DNA from: Triglochin maritima
Lineage: Eukaryota > Streptophyta > Magnoliopsida > Alismatales > Juncaginaceae
Length of the DNA: 64,000 bases
Reading direction: 5' to 3'
NCBI GenBank assembly: GCA_963682175.1
Contig: OY821787.1
Coordinates: forward strand, 27,072,501-27,136,500
A program made the position numbers and the translations under genes. This document shows positions 1-10,843 of this stretch, one piece after another. Under the pieces are notes generated by a model. That model made no database searches and was not told the DNA's origin. It worked only from the letters and a program-made list of their open reading frames with translations. The number at the start of each line of letters is the position of its first letter. Position 1 is the first letter of the stretch.

Positions 1-839
1 GCGGTTGGTGTTTGCGGCTCGTGGAGCCTGATGACCTGGCAGACTTCGGTCTGGACCCGTCCAATGTTGTGTCGGACGTATTGTTGGACCACCGATGTTG
101 TGTCGGTGATGCCGCCGATGTTGTTCCGGCGATGATGATTGATGGGCCGATGTTGTTCCGACTATGTTTTCCTTAGCTGGGCACCTACTGAGATGAGGAT
201 TGATGGACCGACCGAGCGACGGCTCCTTTGGTGTGGTTTCGATCACAAAGTTCCAGATTTGTTTCTTATGGCGCGGACTTGGCGGATGCTCCTTGCCGAA
301 CCCTATGATTAGTGTAGCCGCGTGTGGGGAGCGTCATGTCTTGTTCTGCTAGACCGTATGTGCCTACGTAGGTCTCCTTGGGAGACCCGATAATGATTGT
401 CGGACTGATGTCCTGTGTTACCCTTCGGGGGAACTGTTTTCCTTACTGTTGATGACATGACATGCTACTAGTATGATATGTCCATTTGTACTACTGCATG
501 CATATAGGTGAGCTTGACATACGAGGTTTCCTTATGGAAACTCAGGCATTGTTGTTGCATGTTTTATTTCAGGACCGCAGTAGGTCCAGTTGGGTGGTGA
601 TCAGCGGGCGAGCGCATCTTGGGATCGGATCGTCTCATTCGGACCACTGAGGTCGACATGATTACTTTTATCTCCTTTTGTTGTTTCTGATGTAATCATG
701 TAGATTTTTGATAAAACTCTGATGTAATATGGTACACTGTTTAAATGTTTTATGAGAAGTAACAATCCCGTCTTTTGATTATTGGTCTCTAATGTCTTGA
801 TAATAATTTTTAAAATTTCAGTTGTTTCGGGATGTTACA
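1..839 (+). repeat. 3' part of a Ty3/gypsy-type LTR, + orientation
   Basis: The block ends in the LTR-like terminus GGGATGTTACA at 839. Its reverse complement matches 6609 to about 7446 over its whole visible length (for example the CTTCGGTCTGGACCCGTCC stretch at about 44-62 and the terminal GTTTCGGGATGTTACA). By eye the two copies agree at roughly 80-85 percent, so they are separate insertions of one family in opposite orientation. The LTR start lies left of the window. It abuts DNA just upstream of the NBS-LRR remnant, whose N-terminal coding part is missing, so the insertion may have separated the gene from its 5' end (inference). Confidence 0.75.
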
Positions 840-1184
840 GTTAGTGACGGAGATATTCCGATCTCAACACCTACATCTACAAACCCTCCACGATGGTTTC
901 CTCGTGAACTGTACATTTTTCTCACAAACTTCCTCCTATCCCTCAGGAAGTCATATATATAAGTGAGTTTTACCTGAAATTTGATGAATCATTGTCATTA
1001 TCATTATTCGATAGTTGTTTCCCATCCGGCAACGGGTTATTTTCCTTTCTACAATAGCAAACCCGTGAAATATTGTATTTATAATGTTTTCTTATATTCT
1101 TAATATTGTTTTTAGAGCCTCTGACTTCTAAATTTTCCAATTCACCATTGTATCCTTGCATGTTTAATCAGCAAACCGACCACT
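840..1184. other. Unassigned AT-rich DNA between LTR and NBS-LRR remnant
   Basis: About 345 bases with no coding signal in any frame that resembles a coiled-coil domain. It may be an intron or the former 5' part of the NBS-LRR gene. The only open frame here (minus strand, 970-1161) is lysine/asparagine-rich and unconvincing. Confidence 0.4.
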
Positions 1185-1604
1185 ATGGAAGAACTAGCAT
1201 CAATGGAGGACATAAAAAATCAAGTGATGCATGCCGTATCGAATAAGAGACTCCGAGCTAGTGATAGCGGTAGTTGGGATGGGAGGAATGGGGAAGACAA
1301 CTCTCATGCACAAAATACAAACACAAGTGAAAAAGACCAACATGTTCAAGTACTGCACCATGGTGACCATATCGAGGAACTCGTCGGTGAAACGGATTCA
1401 AGACGAGATAGCAGAGACAATAGGACTTCAGATCGACCCGAGGAGTGGGATTTCAATCCGAGCAAATGCGATCCATAGGAAGTTGAAGTTCGAAAAGAGT
1501 TTACTGGTGATCGTAGATGATCTATTGGATGTATCTGTGCTGGCTAATGTTGGGGTTCCTATTGGGGACTTCAGAAGCAGCTGCAAGCTTTTGGTCACCA
1601 CAAG

Positions 1605-1922
1605 GTATTTGTTATTTACATGGGTGCACGTCTTCATGAATAGAATTGGACACCGGACAATTTGTCCGAATCGGGTCAGGTTGCAATGAAGCTTTCCATG
1701 TCAATATATACAAGGGGTTTAGTTCCAAACTTTTGATAACTAATGGCTAATATATTGTTCAATTTCAACTAAACAAGTCAAATAATTGTAATAAATCATT
1801 GGATAAGATAGATCATTGCATACTATATTGCATAGATCGAGATCAGGATAGCGAGATCGTTACATACTATATCTAAGTTTCTTTCCACAACCAATGCAAT
1901 GCGCATTGTTTTCTTTTCACAG
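1605..1922 (+). other. Predicted intron inside the NB-ARC domain
   Basis: Donor ACAAG|GTATTT and acceptor TTTTCTTTTCACAG|AAGC. Joining 1604 to 1923 keeps the frame and joins the two halves of the RNBS-B motif (LLVTTR + SDTIC), the expected protein order for this family. Length is 318 bases, AT-rich, with a pyrimidine tract before the acceptor. I treat this as real splicing structure rather than damage. Confidence 0.85.
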
Positions 1923-3064
1923 AAGCGATACCATTTGCGAGGGAATCTGTGCAAACAAGACAATACGAATGACCGGATTATCCGAAACAGAGTCATGGAA
2001 TCTCTTCAAAACGTGCACTGGTGGTGCCGCTGCGAAGCCCTTTATCTCCCCAATCGCAGCCAAAGTAAAGGAATTGTGCAGGGGATCACCTCTCGCGGTC
2101 ACAGTAGTCGGAAAATCCCTTCGAAAGGAAGAAAAAGAACATGTTTGGAGGGCAGCTTTAAGATACCTACAAAGCTCCAGTTTACCTCCTATGGAAGGTT
2201 ACGACAACAACGTCGTAAACGCCATTCTATTTGGTTTCCATCACCTACCAAGTGAAGACCACCAGCCATGCTTGCTCTATTGCATTCTCTATCCAGAGAA
2301 CGACGACATAGACACAAACGACCTCCTGTGTTATGGGATTGGAGAAGGCCTTTTCAAAGACAAGACATTTTCAGACGTGGTCGGGAATCTAAAGGATTCG
2401 GGTCTGTTGTTGGAGGGGAAAAACTCTCAACATGTCAGAACGCATGACGTGGTCCGAGAAGTGCTTTTAGAAACCCACAAACACTTTCACGTCGAGGCTG
2501 GAGTTGGGATGACAGAGTTCAAGAAGTGGGATTCGGTCAAAGATCACACCAAGATCTCACTTATGTCCAGCAAAATCTTGGATTTACCCTTAACCTTGGA
2601 GTGCAACAAGCTCAACACTTTGTTGCTGCAAAACAACATCGGTCTTAGTAGATTGCATGAGGATTTTTTTAGCATGATGAGGAACATATCGGTGTTGGAT
2701 TTGAGTTACACCAACATGTCGAAGTTACCAACTTCTCTAAAACTACTAGCAAAGCTCCAAGTTTTGTGTTTGAACCATTGTGTTGGATTGGAAGAGGATT
2801 GCCTTGGTAAGACTGCAAGCTCTTAGCTTACGTGGAATAAGAATGGGAGAATTGCCTGGAGGGTTTGGAGAGTTGACTAGTCTGAGGTTGCTTGATTTGT
2901 CGGATACCAAGATAAAGATTATTAGACCAAATGTGGTGCCAAAGTTGGTAGGGTTGGAGTACTTGTTCATGGATGGGAGCTTTGATGGGTGGGAGGAGGA
3001 AGGGAAGGATTTGGCTCCACTTTTGGAGTTGGTCCAGTTGAAAGCCTTGAAGAAGCTCTATGTT

Positions 3065-4226
3065 TGTTAGAACCCCAAACTAAATTAACGGATTAAGAAA
3101 TTAAATCAAGTGTTTGGATGATTTTATGGTTTTAGGTGAAGTTGGGGTGTGAATGCAATTTGCACAAGCCTTTCCACGTGCCTTTGCATGAGAGGGAGTT
3201 GTGAGGCGGTGGTGTTTAATCGGGATAAAAGGGTGAGTTGAGGAGACATAATTGAGTTTTGAAGAATTTCTTTGCCAAGAAAGAATAGTGTGAGAGGTGA
3301 GATCTGAGAAGTGGGTTTAAAACGTGAAGGAGTTTTGTGTTTTGTTGAAGAGAGAGAAGAATCGTGAGAGAGGGTTTTGTAGAGGAAGGGAAGAGAAGTG
3401 AACGACGGGAGAATAACTTGGAAGAGATAAGAGGAGGAAATAACGACAAGGTAGGGGGATTTTTAGTTAATTAGTTGAATTTGATTTTTGGTGTGATCAA
3501 TAATATCTATGATGATTATTAGCCGTTAGTCTTCTGTTGTGCAAGATGAGATAAAAGAAAAGAAAAAATATGAAACCTGGATATTTGATTTGGGTTGCGA
3601 ATCAAGGTTGTGGTTGCGAGACATGCAAGTACTAATTCGTTATTCTTCAGTTTCATATCATGTCTGTCTCTCTTGATATTCGTAGTTGCATGCATGTTGA
3701 GTATCGATATTGATTTTATTGATATGCATATGATTTTGTGGTGGTGTTTTGGTTGACATGTCCTGTGGCTGTATGTATGTTTCTGGGTGAGCCACTTAGA
3801 AAAGAGCTACCTAGCAGGCAGCGTGGAGCCACCCAAGAGAGAAAAGGGCAACTTGTCGTTAGTGTGGAGCTACCAGGTGTGCATCTGACTGACTGATAGA
3901 TTCAGAAGCACAGGATGTGGTCGAATCCGAATGAGGGTTCTAGATTGTTATGCATGCATTTTATTTGTGATGCATGTCTCTTGATTGTGCTGATTGACTG
4001 AATGTCATATTCCGTATTATTTTCCACATGATTATAATTCTGATTGATTGACGGTTGGAACTTGCGGGCTGTCGAGCTCATAATTTGTTGATTATATTTT
4101 TCAGATTAATTATGGACCTATCAGATGGATTAAATATCAGAGTGCACAGCGGGTCAGGATCGTGGATCGTATCATAACGCACCAGGTTCGGATGGGTAAG
4201 CACCTGTCCGGGCTCGGGGCGTTACA
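3065..4226. mobile_element. Solo LTR (1162 bp) inserted in the LRR region
   Basis: The element starts TGTTAGAACCCC and ends GGGGCGTTACA and is flanked by a perfect 5-bp duplication ATGTT at 3060-3064 and 4227-4231. Removing the element and one ATGTT restores the NLR reading frame across the site (Tyr-Val-Cys-Val-Lys). No PBS, polypurine tract or coding sequence is visible inside, so this is a solo LTR left by LTR-LTR recombination, probably from a Ty3/gypsy-type element. It differs from the other LTR families in the window. Confidence 0.9.
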
Positions 4227-4378
4227 ATGTTTGTGTTAAGATTCCCAAGATTTTGGGTGAGGAAGTCATTCAAACGGGTTTCCGGAACCAATTGGAGAGA
4301 TTTGTCGTCTGGGGTGGTCAGCCTACCGAATCTATTTGCTCGAGCTGCATGAAGACTATGAAGTTGAATTCTATTTGA

Positions 4379-4628
4379 AGTCACAACAACTTATATTAAA
4401 TTAATTACCGTCAAATTGTGTGTCGTTCATACTTAATTATTCGTGTATGTGAAATGACATTTATGTGGAATTGATGTTTGTTTTTATTTGATTTTTGTAT
4501 GACATTTTTTTGTAGTCAATGCATATATACATCTTTTGCATTGATATCTTCTGGAAGTAATTTGACGTCCCTATACATTATTAGGCCGAAGAGCACGACC
4601 AACGGGGTTGGAGACCGATGACTACATC
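4379..4628. other. Unassigned DNA downstream of the NLR remnant
   Basis: AT-rich, likely the former 3' UTR or flank of the NLR remnant. No gene seen. Confidence 0.4.
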
Positions 4629-4926
4629 CACTACTGTAGAAAAAGGAATATACGTTGGATATACAAGGTATATACATTGGATATAGGGCTCCCAAGACCC
4701 GACGTCTATGTATACGTCGTATATACATAGACGTCGGTCGTTAAGCGACCGACGTCTATACCTAAACAATAAACGTCGGTTGTTATAAATGACCGACGTC
4801 TATGCCTAATGAATAGACGTCGGTCGTCTCTCCCATCCGACATCTATTATTTAGGTCTAGACGCCGGTCGTATCTAATAGCAGATGTTTATTCCTTTTCT
4901 GAAACAAATAGACGTCGACTAAGAAA
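4629..4926 (+). mobile_element. Truncated CACTA-type terminus with subterminal repeats
   Basis: The block begins CACTACTGTAGAAAAAGG, close to the 29314 terminus CACTACTACAGAAG. It carries a run of short motifs in both orientations around GACGTC (GACGTCTAT / ATAGACGTCGG), typical of subterminal repeats of plant CACTA (En/Spm-like) transposons. No matching 3' terminus was found before the LTR at 6609, so the copy is probably truncated. No transposase sequence is seen. Confidence 0.6.
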
Positions 4927-5911
4927 AACAACCAACGTGTATTCCCAAACATGTACAAAAATAGCAATCATAGATACACCTGCATAACAAACACATTCAA
5001 CCTGCTGTTGACACACAAAAAAATCTCAAATGAAAATAAATTTTCTAATGATCATCGACCAATTGTCATCCCAACTTAGTGGAAATTGGAACTCTATTGA
5101 AGTATATATTAAGCAATATCATCAAAATGAAAGTATTTCATAGATCAATCTCTTGATCTAAGTTTATTAGATTAAGCATGAAAATGGAATTAAAACCTAA
5201 AGAGATATGGAATATCACAAAATGTAAGGGCGAAAATGAAATTTTGCCACTAAATAAATAAATAAGTAAACAAATTTGTTGATTTTAAGCATACACGTGA
5301 TATGAATACGAGGGGGTACTATCTTATTTTCAAACAAAAAATAAAGAAAAGACGAGAAAAAGTCATACATACAAGTTCATGCATGCAAAACCACTTCTAC
5401 CAAGACCAATTCCATACACCACGTCAACCCTATCATCTCAACCTCACTTCTAATCCAATTTCCATGACCAGGCACTAATACACACGTCAAACCCAAGCCA
5501 ACTCCCATGATCACCCATGATTCTCATTCACTTCCTCATCTCAATTCACCATAAATACCCCTCCTTCACTCCGTTAAAAGATATATACACACAACTCCTA
5601 CAAAAACGGACACACCAAAGTGAGAGGAAGTGGAAAAAGGATTAGACAAAAGTCCATACAAACATACAAACCCCGCACACAATCAACCCCGTCAACTTCG
5701 GCAATGACGACTCCGACTCCGCAGCCGCTCCAACCTGCAGCAACAAAGACTCCTGCAACAACGTTGTCTTCGTAGCAACTCCGCAGTGACTTCAACTTCG
5801 TCGACTCCGCGTCCTCGTAGCAACTTCACGTCTACTCCGACTTCGTCGACTCCGGCAAGGTGCAACATTAGCGCCGGCGATAGTTTCACCTTAAAATAAA
5901 AGGAATAAAAA
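4927..5911. other. AT-rich non-coding DNA, possible CACTA interior and TCCG-rich simple repeat
   Basis: The first part resembles sequence following the second CACTA-like terminus (37342 onward: short CAAACACA-rich runs). Around 5400-5600 it looks like a plant promoter or leader (CATAAATACCCCTCC). At 5704 a 23-codon ATG frame runs into a CTCCGACTTCGTCGACTCCG-like low-complexity stretch. I do not regard it as a gene. Confidence 0.4.
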
Positions 5912-6200
5912 AAGTCATTCCGGTCACTGTCCTATTTAAAAAGGATTGGTCTCCGGTTGTCTTCGAAAAACACGATCATTCGGTCACTGTCCTATTTAGA
6001 AAGGAATGGTCTCCGGATGGTCGTCCGATTTGCCAAACGACCACTTCCTTTAAGGACTCGGCTCGTTTGGTTTCGGAAAAAAAGTCATTCCGGTCACTGT
6101 CCTATTTAAAAAGGATTGGTGTCCGGTTGGCTTCGAAAAACACGTCATTCCGGTCACTGTCCTATTTAAAAAGGATTGGTCTCCGGTTTGATCGTTTATA
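5912..6200. repeat. Four-copy tandem repeat, about 58-59 bp units in two pairs
   Basis: Units start near 5914, 5973, 6085 and 6143 with the core ATTCCGGTCACTGTCCTATT followed by TAAAAAGGATTGGTCTCCGG. The second unit is the most diverged. A spacer at about 6030-6084 separates the two pairs. Function unknown. Confidence 0.85.
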
Positions 6201-6608
6201 TTTTGGCAAATAAAAAAAGGGACGCCAAAAGACGGTCAAATTTGTCGTAGAAATTAAACATACACGATCATGATATAAGTGATATTTGGGTGGTTATCAA
6301 AATTTAGAGAGGTACAAACGCTTATAATAAAAGGTTGTCAAAATTCCATCTTAGTCTTATCGATTAACCAAAACCATATCAAAGTCAAATTGTATCACTA
6401 CCTAAATCGCACAAAAAGTCAGGGTTTTTACACTTGAATTGGATGTCAAAATGTTGTCTAAATGCCATCGGATTAGAGACAAAATAATGCTAAAATAATA
6501 ATCATGATTGTAACCGTTTTAGATATACAACAAATAAATATTCAAATTCCTTGTCGTTCCAAAACTCTAAACTATACAGAACTTTAAAAGAGACCCGTTG
6601 GGATTTAT
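6201..6608. other. Unassigned AT-rich DNA
   Basis: No ORF, repeat or motif recognised. It ends at the LTR boundary 6609. Confidence 0.4.
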
Positions 6609-7890
6609 TGTAACATCCCGAAACAAGGGAAATTTAAAAATTTATAATCAAGGCAACAGAACTCAATAATCAAAGACGGTACTGTTACTTCTCATAAAGC
6701 ATATAAGCGGTGCACTATATTACATCAGAGTTTGTCAAAACGATACATGATTACAACAGAACAACAAAAGAAGATAAACGTAATCATGTCGACCTCAGTG
6801 GTCCGAATAGAGGATCCGATCCCAAGATACGCGTGCCCGCTGATCACCACCCAACAGGACCTACTGCGGTCCTGAAAAAGATGCAACAACAATGCCTGAG
6901 TTTCCATAAGGAAACCCCGTATGCCAAGCTCACATATATGCATGCAGTAGTACAAATGAACCTATCATACTAGTAGCATGTCATGTCATCGACAATAAGG
7001 AAAATAGTTCCCCCGAAGGGTAACATGGGACATCAATCCGACTATCATCATCGGGTCTCCCGAGGAGACCTACCGTAGGCACATACTGTCTAACAGAACA
7101 AGACGTGATACTCCCCACACGCGGCTACACTAAACATGGTGTTCGGCAGGGAGCATCCGCCAGGTCCGCGCCATAAGAAATAGATCTGTAACTTCATGGA
7201 TGAAATCACACCAACGGAGCCGTCGCTCGGTCGGTCCTTCAATCATCATCTCAGTAGGTGCCCATTTGAGGAAAATAGTCGGAACATCATCATCGGCCCA
7301 TCAATCATCATCGCCGGAACAACATCGGCGGCATCACCGGCGCTGCAACGGTGGTCCATCAATACGTCCGGCACATCATCGGACGGGTCCAGACCGAAGT
7401 CTGCCAGGTCATCAGGCTCCACGAGCCGCAAACACCAACCGTGACGCTATAAAAGCACGGCAGCGACCTCCGTAGCGCCATGGGCCGGTAGGCACCTCAC
7501 CCAACGACGGTTGCGTGCTTGCACAATCATCATACATTGGGATCCGCGATCCCTCAGGCCTGCTACTCTACAATGAGTCCAATCAATCCATCACATTAGT
7601 CACGATCCATACATGGAGGTGACGCGTCCCGAACACCTACACTCTTCCACACGGCGGTCCCTGGGTAGGCACGCGTAACGCGCCCACCGTCACCTCCCGG
7701 CTCACGCACAAGGCGAGGACACGGGTTTCCGTGGACAGAGTTGGCATTCAAAAGGGGAACCAGGAATTCAGTCCTGTGCAAAAACGGTCGACCGAAAAAG
7801 GCAACTCGGTCGACCGAAAGTCTGTAACGGTCGAACTATTTATGTAAAACTTAAGTCCCAACGGTCTACCAAAATTCTAAAACCGGTCGA
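6609..7890 (-). repeat. 3' LTR of the minus-strand Ty3/gypsy element
   Basis: On the + strand it begins TGTAACATCCCGAAAC, the reverse complement of a ...GGGATGTTACA LTR end, and matches 1-839 inverted. It lies directly downstream (in the minus sense) of the end of the integrase ORF, as a 3' LTR should. The inner edge is uncertain. I place it near 7890, where the palindrome CGGTCGACCG recurs (about 7785, 7808, 7884) and the pol reading frame ends. The 5-bp flank at 6604-6608 is TTTAT; no partner could be assigned because the other end is rearranged. Confidence 0.65.
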
Positions 7891-7904
7891 CCGAAATGAG
7901 GTCA

Positions 7905-10843
7905 AATCCGGAGTTCTGGTACTGCAATCTTGATCACGTGAGCTGGATGTGCAACGTACTTCCTCAGCATCGATACATGGAAGACGTTGTGAAGACCCGA
8001 AAACTGCGATGGCAATGCAATCCAGTAGGCAACCTCTCCAACTCAGTCGAGGATCTCAAACGGCCCAACATACCTCGGACTGAGCTTCCCCTTCTTCCCA
8101 AACCTCATCACACCTCGGGCTAGGGAAATATTCAGAAACACGTGGTCGCCCACCTTGAAACTCAACACACGTCTGCGTCGATCAACAAAACTCTTTTGTC
8201 TGCTCTGTGCTGTGGTCAGTCTCTTCCTGATCACATCAACCTTCTCTCCATACATCTGCACAATCTCTGGCCCCACTAACTGACTCTCGCCCACATCATT
8301 CCAGCATACCGGTGATCTGCAAGGCCTCCCGTACAACGCCTCGTACGGTGCCATCCGAATACTCGAATGGTAGTTGTTGTTGTAGGCGAACTCTATCAGC
8401 GGCAAGTGCTCATCCCAGTGTCCTGCCCAATCCAGTGTGCATGCCCTCAGCATATCCTCCAAGGTCTGAATCGTCCTCTCTGACTGACCATCTGTCTATG
8501 GATGGAATGTTGTACTGAACCTCAGACGTGTCCCCAAAGCCTGCTGCAGACTCCCCCAAAATCTGGAAGTGAAACGAGGATCTCGATCGGAGATGAGGCT
8601 CACTGGCACCCCATGCAACCTGACTATCTCCTCCACGTACAACCTAGCTAGACCCTCCAAAGGCAACGTGGTCCTGATCGCTAAGAAGTACGCCGACTTG
8701 GTCAGTCGATCGACTATCACCCAAATCGCGTCGTGGAATCTCCTCGTCTTCGGCAATCCTGTGACAAAATCCATCGTCACGTGCTCCCACTTCCACTCAG
8801 GAAGCTCAATACAATGCATCGGTCCCGCTGGCCGTTGATGCTCAATCTTCACCTGCTGACAGACTAAGCATCGCTCCACAAACTCTCCAATGTCCCTCTT
8901 CATGCCCTTCCACCAGAAGTTCCGCTGCAGGTCCTTATACATCTTCGTGCTCCCCGGGCGAATGGTGTATCTCCCTCTGTGTGCGTCCTCCATGATGTCA
9001 TCTCTCAGTCCATCGACCTTCGGCACCCAGATCCGACTCCTGAACCTCAAACCACCATCAACCCCTACACTGAAGTCTGACTCATCTGTGGAAGCTAACT
9101 CCTCATCCCCATGCTGAGCCTGCACCACCCGTGAGATTGTCTGTGGCTCCACCCGAAGCCCCGCAATCACTACTCCCTCTGAACCCTCTGTGAACGGTCT
9201 CCACTCTGACAATGCCTCGAGTAGCCTCCACTCCTGAATGTACATACTCGCAACTGAAACCTCCACCTTCCTGCTCAACGCATCTGCAACCGAATTCGCC
9301 TTCCCCGGATGATAGGAAATGGTGAAGTCGTAGTCCTTAATGAACTCAAGCCATCTGTGTTGCCTCATATTCAGCTCCTTCTGCGAGAACAAGTACTTCA
9401 GGCTCTGATGATTTGTGAAGACCTCGAACTGCTCGCCATAAAGATAATGCCGCCAGGTCTTCAACGCGTGAACTACCGCTGCTAACTCCATATTGTGAGT
9501 ATGGTAGTTCTTCTCATGCACCTTCAGCTGCCTCGAAGCGTACGCCACCACCTTCCCGTGCTCCATCAGAACACAACCCAAGTCAATCCCTGACGCATCA
9601 TTGTATATCACATAACCTCCACTGCCACTCGGTAGAGTCAGAATCGGTGCTGTCGTCAATCGCCTCTTCAGCTCCTGAAAGCTGTCCTCGCACTTCTGGG
9701 ACCAAACAAACTTGACGCCCTTCTGCCCATCAGCGGCGAAGCAAGTCTAGAGAAATCCTGGATGAACCGTCTGTAATACCCTGCCAGTCCTACAAAACTC
9801 CGGATCTCTGTGACGGTCGTCGGGGCTGTCCACTGAGTCACGACCTCAACCTTCGCCGGATCCACTGAAATCCCATATGCTGACACGATATGTCCCAGAA
9901 AAGCCACCTGATTCAACCAAAACTCACACTTCGTGTACTTGGCATAGAGTTGCTGATCTCTCCGGATGCCAAGCACAATCCTCAGGTGCTCTCGATGCTG
10001 CTCCCGGTCAGGCGAGTATACCAAGATGTCGTCCACGAATACAACGACAAATTTGTCGAGGTACGGCTGAATGGTCCTATTCATCAGATCCATTAATGCT
10101 ACAGGTGCATTCATCAGTCCAAATGGCATCACTAAGAACTCGTAGTGGCCGTACCGCGTCCTGAAGGCTGTCTTCTGAACATCTAACTCCCTGATCCGCA
10201 ACTGGTGATAACCCGAACGCAGATCGATCTTCGAGAACACTCTCGCCGTCTGCAACTGATCAAACAAGTCATCAATCCTGGACAAAGGGTACCGGTTCCG
10301 AACGGTAACCTTATTCAGCATCCTGTAGTCGATGCACATCCGCAACGATCCATCCTTCTTCTTCACGAAGAGCACAGGCGCTCCCCATGGAGAAACACTC
10401 GGTCGAATGAACACGGAGTCCATCAACTCCTGCAACTGCTTCTTCAGCTCTGTCAACTCTACAGGTGCCATCCGATAAGGTGCCTTCGACTGAGGTGTCG
10501 TACCCGCTACCAACTCAATGCCAAACTCGATCTCTTGGTGCGGCGGTAATGATGGAATCTCTACTGGAAACACATCTGGGAACTCATGTACAACCTCTAT
10601 ATCCTCCAGCCTCCTCGTCTCAGGATCAGGAACATCCAGCGTGGCCACAAACGCTCTGCATCCCTGCTGTATCAGTCTCTGTGCCTTAACTGCAGACACA
10701 AAAAGGTGACACCCTATGCTCCTCGTACCTATGATCAAAACATCTGGCAAGCCCTCCATCGGAATCAGGATCTTCTTCTCGTGGCAAAAGACCCACATGT
10801 CGTACTGTGACAGTCAGTCCATCCCCAGTATGACGTCAAAGTC
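7905..10843 (-). pseudogene. Ty3/gypsy pol: protease end, reverse transcriptase, RNase H, integrase
   Basis: Read on the minus strand from 10843. The end of the protease (FDVILGMDWL) comes first, then reverse transcriptase with [35 protein letters not shown] and the catalytic FVDD. RNase H ([26 protein letters not shown]) and integrase follow, with a zinc-binding CLVCQQVK, core aspartates in TMDFVTGLP and LISDRDPRF, the third acidic residue near TLEDMLRAC, and a C-terminal GPF motif (RYVGPFEIL). Gene order PR-RT-RH-IN is Ty3/gypsy and the motif style is chromovirus-like (Tekay/Del possible). Damage: a frameshift with small deletion near 9740 between RT and RNase H, a stop in integrase near 8494, and another near 8042. 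The second His of the integrase zinc finger is Arg. The upstream half of protease is at 18041 onward, separated by R1. No chromodomain was recognised. Confidence 0.9.

Larger units (their letters stand above)
1185..4378 (+). pseudogene. NBS-LRR (CNL-like) disease resistance gene remnant, interrupted by a solo LTR
   Basis: Intracellular immune receptor of the NB-ARC/LRR class; family members bind ATP/ADP and signal pathogen detection. Motifs in order: P-loop GMGGMGKTTL (about 1279-1308), kinase-2 LLVIVDDLLDV, RNBS-B LLVTTRSDT (split by an intron at 1605-1922), RNBS-C LSETESWNLF, a GLPL variant GSPLA, RNBS-D CLLYCILYPEN, an MHD variant RTHDVV, then a few leucine-rich repeats. The N-terminal coiled coil is absent. 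The frame changes near 1225-1262 (before the P-loop) and again near 2797-2810 (in the LRR). The LRR frame breaks at 3065 where an LTR is inserted, resumes in the same frame at 4232 and stops at 4376-4378. The remnant is much shorter than usual for the family. The kinase-2 end lacks the tryptophan usual in CNLs. It is clearly an NLR; the subclass (RPS2/RPS5-like) is a guess from motif style. Confidence 0.85.

Noticed and set aside
840..1184. Coiled-coil exon of the NLR
   Set aside because: All frames carry early stops and no heptad or EDVID-like motif is seen.
5704..5775. Small gene with promoter-like upstream region
   Set aside because: Only 23 codons of low-complexity TCCG repeats; no homology or splice structure recognised.
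7196..7475. Overlapping + strand ORFs of 82-91 codons
   Set aside because: They lie in the gypsy LTR, overlap each other in different frames and show no family resemblance.
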